64,000 nt of DNA, from the NCBI GenBank assembly GCA_044239865.1, contig JBIIAO010000001.1:496001-560000 (forward strand), read 5' to 3'. This DNA is from CAIZGX01 sp044239865 (GTDB lineage Bacteria; Bacteroidota; Bacteroidia; Flavobacteriales_D; Sanyastnellaceae). The position numbers were made by a program, and so were the translations under genes. The notes beneath the pieces are model-generated. The model ran no database searches. It was not told the DNA's origin and saw nothing but the letters and a program-made list of their open reading frames with translations. Position 1 is the stretch's first letter; every line of letters begins with the position of its first letter. This document shows, piece after piece, positions 28,601 to 36,433 of the stretch.

Positions 28601-29805
28601 CAAGTTTGATAGTGCAGCCTTTATCTCAAAGTGGTTGTATTAATTTTACTCCAAATGCGCTGATTGTTCAAGTAAGCGGTGGAAATACCGGGTATGGTTT
28701 TCAATGGTATAGTAATTCAACAAATACCAATTCGGGAGGTGTTATTTTATCAGGACAAACATCAAGTTCTTATATTCCACCTACAAATCAATTTGGAACA
28801 AAATACTATTATTGTATTGTAACGAATCTCTCAACGGGCTGCTCTATTTCTTCATCGGCAGGCTCTGTTTTTGTAAGGAATAATCCAACAGTAGTAATTC
28901 CTAGCGGCAACGTTGAAGTATGCGAAGGAGAGTCCGTTTTATTTTTAGCTACTGGGGCAAGCACATATACATGGTCCAATAGCATCATGAACGGAACTTC
29001 AACAATTAATTATTCTCAAGGTGCATACACAGTTATTGGTACCGATATATATGGTTGTTCAGCAAATGCTAGTTTTTCAATCATCGTTCAAAATTTACCT
29101 GTTGTAAATGCAGGTCCTGATATATATATATGTCCGAATGTTCCTATTGTGCTCTCGGCCTCTGGAGCTTTGACTTATGCATGGTCTGGAGGGGTTGTTC
29201 AAAATCAACCCTTTATGCCGAATAGCGGTTACTACAATGTGACGGGAACAGGAAATTTTGGATGTACAGATAGTGATGTTGTTTATGTGGAAGTGAGCAA
29301 TGCCTATAATCCGACTATTGTTGGAAGTATTACACCAACAGTTTATGGTGGAGACGGTGCTATTAACATCAGTGTAGGAACAATTAATAACCCTTGCACT
29401 TTTGATTGGTCGAATGATGGGCTGGGTGACAATAATGACAATGAAGATATTGAGAATTTAAATTCAGGATCTTATTCTGTATTTGTTACTGATGCTATTG
29501 GTTGTGAAGTGTCTCAGACATTTACCGTTAATGAAGGTCACGAATTATTTATCCCTACAGCAATCTCACCTAATGGCGATGGATACAATGATTCATGGCA
29601 AATACTAGGATTGTCACAATTTGATAGTTATGAAATAAACGTATTTAACTCACAAGGTATATTGGTTTTCCATCGAGCAAATGGCTATGAACCTTGGGAC
29701 GGGACATTTGGCTCTAACCCTTTAAGTGGTGACGATTATGTTTTTATTATTGATACAAAAGGCACTGATAACCATATTGTGGGCTATTTAACGATTACTT
29801 ATTGA
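19636..29805 (+). CDS. Giant Ig-repeat surface adhesin, SprB-like, T9SS type B
   Basis: 3389 residues. A long N-terminal signal is followed by roughly thirty Ig-like repeats of about 85-95 residues with the recurring frame QTLCVGG, YQWY, GATSSTY, PP, YYYCVV, SGC and DP. Two conserved cysteines per repeat may form disulfides. The last ~350 residues hold PKD-like modules and a CHU_C/gliding-motility C-terminal domain (FIPTAISPNGDGYNDSW, then PLSGDDYVFII), which marks type IX secretion. Near residues 2391-2578 a non-repeat domain interrupts one Ig repeat. Its PorP/SprF partner follows after 1 nt, as in sprB-sprF pairs. Expected to be a filamentous surface adhesin used in gliding or attachment; gliding itself is inference. 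Confidence 0.93.
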   Translation: MCLRESLCVFFFKTIGFEFSRIYGRVFFFSFFVFISLGNLFASENLTALLPSATIAPLQQSVCVNGFIQNLAVVYSEVTASGYQWYYNTTGINSGGILIPGATNISYTVPNNSVFGTRYYYCVITDNVLGSTTNSPVSLVSISSMPSITTQPLGSQSLCVDGSSSILSFSVVNGVGIPNFQWFSNSTASNVGGVAVAGAVSASYTAPSNALNTNYYYCTATYAASGCASLTSNVSTVSIVADPIVVIQPTATQTFCVGGSSVPLNVSISGGLGTPSYQWYNGNDNSVVNGQASNTFNPGVLNSSGTFAYYAIVNQSVTGCSVTSNIATINVIPDPTATITPSQQGVCIGGVLTPLSVSVSGGTGTPVTYAWYYNTTGSNTTGTLVSGALTSTYSPPTTAAFNRYYYCVVTMGGSGCSVNSPVSQVIVAADPTISSQPLPTQTLCVDGAPTVLSVSVSNGYGTPIYQWYCNTSNSTSGGTLLAGETNSTYTPPSNVAGTRYYYCIVSSGVSGCGSVTSSVSTVIIAADPSITVQPLTSQTVCLGGSPSALSVTASNGTGTTTYQWYNASNIAIASQTSSTFSPGVQNAVGSFSYYAVISQAASGCNSVTSSTATVIVIEDPVATITPNQQGVCIGGVLTPLAINITGGVGAPINYAWYYNTTGSNTTGTLVSGANTSTYSPPTTAAFNRYYYCVVTMGSTGCSVNSPVSQVIVSADPTISNQPLSSQSICLGGSAVLSLSIANGIGVPEYQWFTNTTSSNTGGSPINGATNSSYNPGGSAVGANYFYCIATYSASGCGSVTSNAATVNVVNDPIVVSQPNPSQTICEGGVATLNISASGGTGSFSYLWYNLDTNQPIQGTNSSVFNTSTLNSIGLNSFYCIVSQSGSGCDDNISNPASINVIPDPTVTITPSQQGVCIGGVLTPLSVSVSGGTGTPVTYAWYYNTTGSNTTGTLVSGALTSTYSPPTTAAFNRYYYCVVTMGGSGCSVNSPVSQVIVAADPTISSQPLPTQTLCVDGAPTVLSVSVSNGYGTPIYQWYCNTSNSTSGGTLLAGETNSTYTPPSNVAGTRYYYCIVSSGVSGCGSVTSSVSTVIIAADPSITVQPLTSQTVCLGGSPSALSVTASNGTGTTTYQWYNASNIAIASQTSSTFSPGVQNAVGSFSYYAVISQAASGCNSVTSSTATVIVIEDPVATITPNQQGVCIGGVLTPLAINITGGVGAPINYAWYYNTTGSNTTGTLVSGANTSTYSPPTTAAFNRYYYCVVTMGSTGCSVNSPVSQVIVSVDPTISNQPLSTQSLCLDGIPTTLSVTLTNGYGTPNYQWYSNTTNSTSGGTLITGEISSTYVPPINTVGTRYYYCVVSYLTGGCGSVTTNVSTVNVLADPYVLTDLNTTMTVCLGASISPLTPTFSGGTGSTTYQWYSGNTNTPIGGATSQSYVPPVFTNIGSYQYYLTQTRGGSGCGSVSTSTLTIQVIEDPVVSINPLQQSVCVGASLNPILISYTGGSGTVSYQWYFNTSAVNSGGTLVSGATSSTYTPPSTAAINRYYYCVFSMSGIGCTVNSSVSQVVVSSLPTITTQPLSNQTLCVGGTPTSLSTVTANGSGTQSFQWYLNTSASSTGGTIIPGETGSSFVPPTSSVGQRFYYCIISFSENSCGTLTSNVATVNVIADPVISSQPSASQTICPGGTASTLNVSVLGGTGTTTYQWYNGATSTAINGQTASNYNPGVFSTAGTYSYYVAINQTGVGCDALISANSTVNVFADPQFSQQPISAGYCQNGIANALLAQINNITGTANYQWFSNTTNSTTGGTQVQNGSSNSYTPPTSALGTKYYYCLVTTNVSGCSSGYSSIATITVGAQPTISSNPAVSQTICEGGNSNGLNVSYSGGAGTPVYTWHVNNVFSTFGATALQNSNSNPYGAQPNGIGDFYYYCTVSFNGNGCNSLQSSISTLNVIADPVITSTSISSSICSGGSLLTPMSLTYIGGIGTPTYQWYLNSTSNSIQGATSSTYSPGILNSTGTYSYLGSVMLSGSGCGPIYTQPNTIVVAADPTVSQQPIALQNVCQNSAPQSLSVSANGGLGTFLYQWYSNTSNNTNGTIINGANSSTYSPSTSVVGTTYYYCIITQVASGCSVTSSISRVNVLAQPSVVNQPVASQSICVGGSLSSLSTSVTGGVGTPTYQWFSSSTNAYTGTAISNATSNTYSPSNAAIGTTYYYCLVSYSQGSCNSVNTSISTVSVYGLPSITTQPNDYQEVCVGSSGVLSVNPAMSGGNMSVQWFNVQNNQAIAGATSTQFITPIVTAVGQINYYYAVISWSGSGCGSITSNNGSVKGIANPIVTITPSTTQVCQDQQAPPFTSNVSGGFGTTNYQWYYSSSSNLSNGQIIPGATSATYFATTTNPDSIVIATIGSGATETSGTGSDPIDGYAASFRYQVIYTQAELAAAGVFPNSVLKKLGWSVSSDYGSGNLNNYTIKLAQTTNTNSAAHDNSSNSGTIVYSGSYNPTVTAQDAFDLITFQTNYVYQGGNLLVDICSTGNTANTLNAGRVRTMATSTTSGSRYLRTIASCSSSTTTVNSTKPQIQFAICNPSTLYYYVQITQTSGCSVTSSAGTLNIIDAPFLNSSSLPSQTICVGGTITPLTATYSNSAVAPSVQWYSNTVNSNTGGQLISNATNHTYTPMNATVGNMYYYAVLTFSNLASCNVLTTGTANIQILADPQITLQPLSMSSCVSSTTSSLIQFTTNYSSDSSAGNPNVQWNLNGIPVIGANSNSYNPAISSAGTFNYTATVSQSLSGCSATSNVAVLTVIADPSISVVGATSYSSCINEPSPNLAITVSGGSGTISYQWYQNTNQTLTGTPIAGETNSSYLPPTSTIGTKYYYCIVTQSGANCSATSSVFSVTTTALPTGVDDAIPATVQLCQNSTSTTLQVGGGTAYTWYRNSTNSYYGATVIGTNSASYSPSTSTSGTYYYFCVISLSAGSCGSLYSNISAVTVNPQPSLIVQPLSQSGCINFTPNALIVQVSGGNTGYGFQWYSNSTNTNSGGVILSGQTSSSYIPPTNQFGTKYYYCIVTNLSTGCSISSSAGSVFVRNNPTVVIPSGNVEVCEGESVLFLATGASTYTWSNSIMNGTSTINYSQGAYTVIGTDIYGCSANASFSIIVQNLPVVNAGPDIYICPNVPIVLSASGALTYAWSGGVVQNQPFMPNSGYYNVTGTGNFGCTDSDVVYVEVSNAYNPTIVGSITPTVYGGDGAINISVGTINNPCTFDWSNDGLGDNNDNEDIENLNSGSYSVFVTDAIGCEVSQTFTVNEGHELFIPTAISPNGDGYNDSWQILGLSQFDSYEINVFNSQGILVFHRANGYEPWDGTFGSNPLSGDDYVFIIDTKGTDNHIVGYLTITY
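20620..21775 (+). repeat. Internal duplication, copy 1 (1156 bp)
   Basis: This segment of the adhesin gene matches 22327-23482, 1707 bp further on, with only one mismatch found by eye (C at 20645, T at 22352, changing Ala to Val). Four Ig-like repeats are carried in each copy. The near identity at synonymous sites shows a recent duplication or gene conversion, while neighbouring repeats differ widely. Confidence 0.9.
22327..23482 (+). repeat. Internal duplication, copy 2
   Basis: Second copy of the 1156-bp segment of the adhesin gene, one observed mismatch to copy 1 at 22352. A 551-bp unique stretch (21776-22326) separates the copies, so the duplicated unit including the spacer is 1707 bp or 569 codons, keeping the frame. 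Confidence 0.9.
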
Positions 29806-29806
29806 T

Positions 29807-32509
29807 ATGCGCAATTATTATTTATTTCTTGTTTTGGTTGTTTCTTTTTTAGGCAACAACAGCTACGCGCAAAATGATGTTTATTTCAATCAATATGCAA
29901 GTATTCGCTATTTAAACAATCCGGCAGAATTAACATTTAACCGTAAGAACGGGTTGTATTATTTCCGAAGAGATCAGTGGTTAAACTCACCTTTGAAGTC
30001 AGCTAACAATTCTATTCTTACAGGTCAGTTAAATGTTTCACGAACGGTTGATTTAGGCTTGTCAATGTCGCAATACAATTCTGGCAACGCATATAGCAAT
30101 AGTGCTTACCAGTTACACCTGGCATGGAAGGGAAGGGTAAATGACGAGAGCAATACTTATTTCAGTTTTGGAACGAACCTCAAGTTCGGAAGTTTAAGAA
30201 CAGATTTTTCTAATGTACTACTATTTGATCCGAATGACCCGAAGATTCCTCTGACGATTACTTCACAAAACTATTGGGATGTAGGAACGGGTTTTAACTT
30301 TAAATGTAATGTGTTCAATTTAGGGGTTGCTCTAAATTCTTTACGCGGTTACAGTGAAGTGAATCGTAATGATTTTCTATTTGCTAGAACTGTTACTTAT
30401 AATTTAGGAATAAACCTTTCAGACGGTTTTCCATATACGGGTCTTGCAACTTTGTCTCAACCAAATATATACTTGAGAGCGCGATCTATAAATAATGCTG
30501 TTTGGCAAGGAGAGGGCTTTATAGATTACAATGTACATATGGGGGATGAAAGTCAAAGGAATTATGTAATAATAGGTATAGGGGTTCGCAGAGATTTTAG
30601 CACCACATATTACAATTCTATTCTTGCTCATATAAACTTGTCTTTCGGAGGTAGAGCCAAATTGTTATTGGGAGTAGGCCCGGAATTTAGCACTGCACCT
30701 TTAGGTAATGTTTCATCGGGGAATATGGAATATATAGTTGGAATTGAGAAAGGAACTAAGACAGACAGGTTTTACCAAAGTTTGTATGAGGGTGATGCGC
30801 TTTTAAGACAAAATAAATATTTAGAAGCTAGTGAAAGTTATAAAAATGCTAAGGATATATTTCCAAATAGCGATTTGGTTGAACGTCGGGAGAAAAAGAC
30901 CGATGCAATAAGTCAAGCATGGAATGAATTTAATCAATTCAAAGATTTTGCGGAGCAGTCTTTTCGATCGGGTAATTATAGTCTTGCATACGATCAAATT
31001 CTGATTGCAGAGAAGTCTTTGAATAACTACAAGAATGAGTTAAAAAGACTTACATCTAAAACAAATGTTCCTTCTGAAGAATCGTTTCTAAGATCGAAGA
31101 AGCAGCAATATGAAAAGGCGAAAATTGCAAGTAATTCTTATTTAGAAGGTGTTAAGCTATTTGAAGAAAAAAAGTATGCGTATGCTTTACGTGAATTTGA
31201 GAATGCAAAGAGGGATTTTGAAGTCGCAAATGTTTCTATTTCAGGTGATTTAATAAATAAAATAGAAGTTTGCAAATCAATTATAAAGCGTCAGGAAGAA
31301 GAAGAAAGGATAAAGAAAATTCAAAATTTTATTGTTACGGCTAAGGAGAAATTCAAGAATGAAGATTACACCGGTTGTCTTTATGATTTAAATCAAATCT
31401 TGAATGGATTAGATCCGAACAATATTGAAGCGAAAAATTTAAAAAAGGATGCTGAGCAGAAATATCAGGAGCAAGAATTAAAGCGTAGGCAAAAAGAATG
31501 CGATGAGCATTATGATTTGGCCGAAAAACTCAAGGGGCAAGGTAAATTGGAGGATGCATTGAACGAGATTAATGCTGCAATTGATGTCCTTGAAAATTGT
31601 GAACGTTGTGATTTGTTAAAAACAAAAATTGAGAATGAAATAGAAAGCAAGAAAAAGCAGGATTATGACAATTTAGTCGCTGAAGGAGATAAAGCTTGGA
31701 AAGAAGAAAAATTTGAATTAGCTCGGTTGTATTATGAAAAAGCATCGAAAATAATTGATAGTGATGAAATACAGGCAACGATTAGGAGCTGCTCTGGGAA
31801 AACTGTAGCAGGTAGTAATTTAGCCGAAATCAGGAAGTTGGCTGAGCCAGCTGTTGTGCTTATCACAGTCACGCATTATTTTAAAACGATTAAACCTTTT
31901 TTGTCTCAGGGTAGTGGGTTCTTTATCAACTCGAATGGAAGGGGGTTAACAAATTCTCATGTGGTAAATCCGGAGATGGATTTTTATTTGCTAGCACAAG
32001 AATTAACATCAATTTCAGATTTTAGTTTTGAGGAATGGTATAACAAAGTTAAAAGTGACTACATCCGCACTGAAGTTAAAGTTAAAACAAAAAATGGCGA
32101 TGTTTACGATGTAAGGGTTATTCAAAGTTTTTCTGATTATATGGATAATAAATCGCATGATTGGGCAGTTTTTGAAGTGGTTAATAGAAGTTCAAAGTTC
32201 CCCTATTTGCGTTTGTGCTCCAAATATCCAGAGGAACCCAATTCAGTATATGCAGTAGGTTTTCCGAAAAATGATGATGTTAAGGATTATGGTGTTGATA
32301 ATGCTTATGTTACATATGGAGTAATAAATAACGAGGTGAAAAATGATATTATTCCAATAAGTGTCCCAATTGACCATGGAAGTAGTGGTGGTCCTTTATT
32401 AAACGAGGAAGGTCAAGTAATCGGAATAACCACTTGGGGGCTTAATGAATTTTTGCATTTTGCTCTGAATATTTTCTCTTTGCCGACAGAATTTCAGCCA
32501 AAAAAATAA
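29807..32509 (+). CDS. PorP/SprF-TPR-trypsin fusion protein
   Basis: 900 residues. After a signal peptide (to SYA/QN) residues 22-325 form a PorP/SprF outer-membrane barrel (DVYFNQYASIRYLNNPAE is the family signature). Residues 330-670 are TPR-like and charged coiled coils. The C-terminal 220 residues are a trypsin-like S1 peptidase: His in LTNSHVV, Asp in SHDWAVFE and the nucleophile Ser in DHGSSGGPLL. PorP/SprF proteins dock T9SS cargo such as SprB. Adding helical repeats and a protease is not the standard plan (PorP/SprF is usually about 300 residues). It starts 1 nt after the adhesin gene, so the two make an operon. Confidence 0.9.
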   Translation: MRNYYLFLVLVVSFLGNNSYAQNDVYFNQYASIRYLNNPAELTFNRKNGLYYFRRDQWLNSPLKSANNSILTGQLNVSRTVDLGLSMSQYNSGNAYSNSAYQLHLAWKGRVNDESNTYFSFGTNLKFGSLRTDFSNVLLFDPNDPKIPLTITSQNYWDVGTGFNFKCNVFNLGVALNSLRGYSEVNRNDFLFARTVTYNLGINLSDGFPYTGLATLSQPNIYLRARSINNAVWQGEGFIDYNVHMGDESQRNYVIIGIGVRRDFSTTYYNSILAHINLSFGGRAKLLLGVGPEFSTAPLGNVSSGNMEYIVGIEKGTKTDRFYQSLYEGDALLRQNKYLEASESYKNAKDIFPNSDLVERREKKTDAISQAWNEFNQFKDFAEQSFRSGNYSLAYDQILIAEKSLNNYKNELKRLTSKTNVPSEESFLRSKKQQYEKAKIASNSYLEGVKLFEEKKYAYALREFENAKRDFEVANVSISGDLINKIEVCKSIIKRQEEEERIKKIQNFIVTAKEKFKNEDYTGCLYDLNQILNGLDPNNIEAKNLKKDAEQKYQEQELKRRQKECDEHYDLAEKLKGQGKLEDALNEINAAIDVLENCERCDLLKTKIENEIESKKKQDYDNLVAEGDKAWKEEKFELARLYYEKASKIIDSDEIQATIRSCSGKTVAGSNLAEIRKLAEPAVVLITVTHYFKTIKPFLSQGSGFFINSNGRGLTNSHVVNPEMDFYLLAQELTSISDFSFEEWYNKVKSDYIRTEVKVKTKNGDVYDVRVIQSFSDYMDNKSHDWAVFEVVNRSSKFPYLRLCSKYPEEPNSVYAVGFPKNDDVKDYGVDNAYVTYGVINNEVKNDIIPISVPIDHGSSGGPLLNEEGQVIGITTWGLNEFLHFALNIFSLPTEFQPKK

Positions 32510-32514
32510 AATGC

Positions 32515-35277
32515 CTATTTAATAAAACGAAATGTAAGTGTATCAACTTTTAACAAGAATATTTCTGTTGATAATTCAGAAACATCGATATTGTTTAAAG
32601 AGTTTGTCAATTGCCCCTGAATAACTAATTGACCAATTGCGTTGTAAATTTCGTAACTCCTTATTCCAACGGTAGTAAAATTCACGTGAAGAATATCGAT
32701 TGCTGGATTAGGGTAAATAGAAATTGTTTCAATTTGGTTTTCGGCAACGAATACATCAACAACCCCATCACAATTTTCGTCAATGGAATTGTCCAAAATT
32801 TCAATAGCGCTAGGGTTAACTGCCAAGGAATTGTCGTCGCAATCGCCTTGGCAGCTTGTATAACCGTCATTGTCGTTGTCAAAACCTTCGTCAATTGAAC
32901 TGTCGCAGTTGTCGTCGAGGCTGTTACAAAGTTCGGGAGCTTGCGGATTTACGTTTGAATCCGAGTCATTGCAATCTCCTGTGCATAATGTGAAACCGTC
33001 ATTATCAGAATCCTCGAGATCGTCTATTGTGGTATTGCAATTATCATCTATTCCATTGCAAACTTCAGTTCCATTTGGATTTATCAATGCATTCGAGTCG
33101 TTACAATCACCATTGCAAAAAGTATAGCCATCACCGTCTAAATCGCTGTCCTCGTCAATTTGGCCATTGCAATTGTCGTCCTGTAAATTACAGATGTCAT
33201 TTGTAATTGGATTTACACTACTATCGTTGTCATTGCAATCTCCTTGGCAAGTGGAATAACCATCTAAATCAAGATCGAAACCTTCGTCAACAATACCGTT
33301 GCTGTTGTCATCTATGCTGTTGCATGTTTCTATAGCTCCTGGGTTAACATTTGGATTGCTGTCATTTGAATCACCTTGGCACGTTGAATAACCATCTGCA
33401 TCCAAATCAAATCCTTCGTCAACGATGTCGTTTTGATTATTATCCAATCCATCGCATAGCTCTTGAGCACCTGGATGTATTGCAGGGTTGTTGTCATTTA
33501 TGTCGCCGCTGCAAGTTGTGAATCCATCGCCGTCTAGATCATATCCTTCGTCTATTGAGCCGTTAATGTTATTGTCTAGACCGTCACAAATTTCAGGAGC
33601 ACCAGGATAAATTAATGGGTTAGAATCGTTAATGTCACCAGCACACCATGCGTGGCCGTCCCCATCAAGATCAAAGCCCTCGTCAATATTTCCGTCACCG
33701 TTATTGTCTACATTATCGCAGATTTCAGTTACACCCGGATTGTAATTTGGGTTAGTATCATCGTAATCCCCGTTCACAAGAACGTAACCCGCAGGTTGCC
33801 AACAGGTGGTGATAGGAATACCTACTCCATAGCCATCGTTGTCCATATCCAGGTACCATTGCAGTGGTGTACAGGTAGCGTGTTTTAAAATGAATATATC
33901 TTGGCCACCTGCACTCGTTAAGATTTGAGGTGAATTAACTGAGTCTGGATTAAAGTTGGTAGTGTAAGAAAAAAATCCAACTGTAAAAACTTCTTCTTGT
34001 TCATTTACAAATGACTTTCTTGGAATAGTCATGTTTTGATTGTTACCAATTTGTACAAAATCGATGAAATTTCCGTTGGCACCTAGTTTAAGAATTAACA
34101 AGTCAACGGCAGCGTAGTAATTGGTATTTACGATTACAGAGGAAGACGGGCTAGGGTCTATATCAACACTTCCAGTGAAATGGCCACTCAATATAATGCT
34201 TCCATTATTTGCTATAGAAATTGAATTTAAAATCAGTGTCGATGAGTTGTTGGCGGAAAGTAGATTAAAAGTTTTTCCCCAAATAAAATTACCTGTTGGA
34301 GAATACTGAGCCAAGAATGTTTGACCAGCAGAGCCAACCAAATAAGAGCTTGTTAAACTTGGGTCAATGTCAATGTCTATTGAGTTAGACAAATAGCCAC
34401 TAACAAGCAAGTTGCCATCATTATTAAAGGAAGAGCCAATAACTTGATTATAGACATTTTGAAAATCCAGACCGAAGATAAAATTCCCTTCATTATCTAA
34501 TTTTAGTATGCCACCCCCAGAGCCATTTAATGTTAAATTTCCGTAGAGGGTAATTACATTCGTTGGCGCACCAAGAGAATAGTTAAATGTGACGGCAAAG
34601 TCGTTATTAGAACTGCATTCAATATTGTAAAAAACTAAACTAGTATTAAAATATTTTGTCCAGATTAATTGTCCAGTGCTAGAGATTTTTCTTAATTCAT
34701 TTCCAGGGTTGAGATATTGTCCAACAAAGTTATAGATGATTTCATTGCTGTTGTTAACACTTATTTCAGTTGCATCAGAACCCCAATAGGTGAAATTATA
34801 ATCGACCCAAACGAAATTACCTAGACTATCGAGTTTAGTCAAGTAGCTCTGCTGGAAGCTTGAATTAGTAACAAGGGTATATGTGTTTCCTGATGGGTCA
34901 ATATCGATATTGTTGGTGAATCTTCCAGTGAAATAAATGTTCCCATTGGAATCACAATCAACTCCATTTGCGTAACTGTAGTTGTAGTTGCCAAAAGTCT
35001 GAACCCAGACTAACTCTCCATTTGAATTGTATTTCGCAACGTATGCATCTGTTGGCCCTGTTGAAGTTTTCGCATTAACTACAGCACTTGGGTCGAAGTC
35101 AACTGTTCCAGCAAAATCTCCAACAATAATTATGTTATCTGAGCTATCCACGCACATGTCATAAACATATTCGTTATTAGTCCCTCCAAATGATTTTGCG
35201 AATTCAAAATTGAAGCCTTGGCCATATACATGGCTGACTTGCAACACAACGTAAAACATTAAAATAAAAAGTCTCAT
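32515..35277 (-). CDS. SBBP-repeat/MopE-motif T9SS type A cargo protein
   Basis: 920 residues from the ATG at 35277 (MRLFILMFYVVLQVSHVYG signal peptide; an upstream in-frame codon gives a worse start). Residues about 20-490 are SBBP/delta-60-like beta-propeller repeats (SFGGTNNEYVYDM, DSNGNIYFTGRF). About nine MopE-type metal-binding repeats follow (EICDGLDNN..IDEGYDLDGDG). The last 80 residues are a type A sorting domain (ISIYPNPAIDILHV). The first MopE repeats read GDINDSNP without the usual Cys, the later ones GDCND. Expected to be secreted and calcium-bound at the surface; it lies convergent with the PorP/SprF gene. Confidence 0.9.
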   Translation of the reverse strand: MRLFILMFYVVLQVSHVYGQGFNFEFAKSFGGTNNEYVYDMCVDSSDNIIIVGDFAGTVDFDPSAVVNAKTSTGPTDAYVAKYNSNGELVWVQTFGNYNYSYANGVDCDSNGNIYFTGRFTNNIDIDPSGNTYTLVTNSSFQQSYLTKLDSLGNFVWVDYNFTYWGSDATEISVNNSNEIIYNFVGQYLNPGNELRKISSTGQLIWTKYFNTSLVFYNIECSSNNDFAVTFNYSLGAPTNVITLYGNLTLNGSGGGILKLDNEGNFIFGLDFQNVYNQVIGSSFNNDGNLLVSGYLSNSIDIDIDPSLTSSYLVGSAGQTFLAQYSPTGNFIWGKTFNLLSANNSSTLILNSISIANNGSIILSGHFTGSVDIDPSPSSSVIVNTNYYAAVDLLILKLGANGNFIDFVQIGNNQNMTIPRKSFVNEQEEVFTVGFFSYTTNFNPDSVNSPQILTSAGGQDIFILKHATCTPLQWYLDMDNDGYGVGIPITTCWQPAGYVLVNGDYDDTNPNYNPGVTEICDNVDNNGDGNIDEGFDLDGDGHAWCAGDINDSNPLIYPGAPEICDGLDNNINGSIDEGYDLDGDGFTTCSGDINDNNPAIHPGAQELCDGLDNNQNDIVDEGFDLDADGYSTCQGDSNDSNPNVNPGAIETCNSIDDNSNGIVDEGFDLDLDGYSTCQGDCNDNDSSVNPITNDICNLQDDNCNGQIDEDSDLDGDGYTFCNGDCNDSNALINPNGTEVCNGIDDNCNTTIDDLEDSDNDGFTLCTGDCNDSDSNVNPQAPELCNSLDDNCDSSIDEGFDNDNDGYTSCQGDCDDNSLAVNPSAIEILDNSIDENCDGVVDVFVAENQIETISIYPNPAIDILHVNFTTVGIRSYEIYNAIGQLVIQGQLTNSLNNIDVSELSTEIFLLKVDTLTFRFIK

Positions 35278-35359
35278 TCGATTGGGATTTTCAAATTTTT
35301 CAGAGTGATATAGAATCAATTACTAACAAGACAATAAATGTAGTGAAAATGCCTTTTTT

Positions 35360-36193
35360 TTACTGCGAATAACTAAAGAACTCAATCAGCCCTTTGGGTG
35401 ATTTCTTTGTAACTCCACAAATGCCCCCTGACACATTGTAAGACCAACTTGCCACACGATCTGCATAACCGTCTCCGTTTATATCTGCAATTATTCCTAA
35501 ATCGTGAATGAAAAAAGAATCTTCTTGGTCATTTCCATATGTAAAATAATATGTGTCTTTGTAGTATCCTTTGGTAAAGACACTGTCTTTAGCATGCTTC
35601 ATATATTCATCGAAGGGAATGGAATTTTCAAATTCCAACTGAGATCTGGCTAGCATTTCAGCGTAAGAGTATTTCTTCGCATTTGCTTTTTGACATTCCT
35701 CATACCATTCGTTGCTGCATACACCGCAACATAGTAGGTTTGGTTCTATTTGCGTTGCATTCACTTTGAGCCAATTTATGTTTTGGACATAATTGTGTTT
35801 AAACTTTGGATATTTGGAATTCTTGAAATCCCTTTTGATTAAAGCTATTTGGCCCATTTGATTAATATACTTTTGAGTTCCATATTGAGCCATGCATTGT
35901 CCGGTTATATGCGGATCAAATTTTTGAAATTGTTCATAGGAAATGGTGTAATGTCCTCCCGATTTGAATTCATCCGAAGTGAACAGTGAGTCCATTTCAA
36001 ATATTGCTGCAGTGTCAATTGTGTCCAAGTTGCAGTCGAGCACGGTTAAATGCAGTTTTAATAATTCCGGTTTTTTGGTATTGTTCTCACTTGTTGCTGT
36101 AGCAATATTTGGTGGTGAAGTAGGTGGAGTATTTGAGCAACTCGAAATGAATACTCCGAATAAAATGCCTGCAAAAATGTTTCTCGAATTCAT
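35360..36193 (-). CDS. Lipoprotein, unknown
   Basis: 277 residues from the ATG at 36193; the frame opens upstream at TTG 36217 but MNSRNIFAGILFGVFISSCSN gives a typical lipobox (ISSC). It has several cysteines (LLCCGVCSNEWYEEC) and a C-terminal ADINGDGYADRVASW, an FG-GAP-like calcium loop. No enzyme motif seen. Its first 20 nt and upstream region are inside the 48-bp direct repeat that bounds the island. Confidence 0.65.
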   Translation of the reverse strand: MNSRNIFAGILFGVFISSCSNTPPTSPPNIATATSENNTKKPELLKLHLTVLDCNLDTIDTAAIFEMDSLFTSDEFKSGGHYTISYEQFQKFDPHITGQCMAQYGTQKYINQMGQIALIKRDFKNSKYPKFKHNYVQNINWLKVNATQIEPNLLCCGVCSNEWYEECQKANAKKYSYAEMLARSQLEFENSIPFDEYMKHAKDSVFTKGYYKDTYYFTYGNDQEDSFFIHDLGIIADINGDGYADRVASWSYNVSGGICGVTKKSPKGLIEFFSYSQ

Positions 36194-36221
36194 GAAGTGA
36201 ATGTACGTTGAATTCAATTTT
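36174..36221. repeat. 48-bp direct repeat, left copy (island boundary)
   Basis: Identical over 48 nt to 53847-53894 (offset 17,673 bp). It covers the start of the lipoprotein gene and the bases just upstream. After the exact core both copies continue as diverged relatives for about 200 bp. The pair brackets the island from the small leftward genes to the hsdR remnant and may be attL/attR or recombination scars. Confidence 0.85.
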
Positions 36222-36231
36222 CGGGCTGAAG

Positions 36232-36420
36232 AAGCGCAAGAATTTGTTTCACTTTTTATCGAGCATATATCACGGAAAAAAAAACGGTCTTATTTTTTGA
36301 GATAATTTTCCTTTCTTTGGAGAAATTCAGTAAAATCAAGATATGCAGCGTGTTTCCTGCGGTAGACTGGAGTAAACTGCGGTGAACGGCGGTGTGAAGG
36401 GAGGGTAATGCAGTTTACGT
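36232..36420. repeat. GCGGTAAAC-type repeat, copy 1
   Basis: Shares GCGCAAGAATT, ATATCACGGAAAA, CAGCGTGTTTCC and several GCGGT words with copies at 41127 and 53903. It contains its own inverted repeat, GTAAACTGC (36372-36380) with GCAGTTTAC (36410-36418). It lies in the 345-bp space between the lipoprotein and the first island gene; nothing else but the operator-like palindrome at 36434 is visible there. Confidence 0.65.
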
Positions 36421-36433
36421 TCTAACTTCGAAA

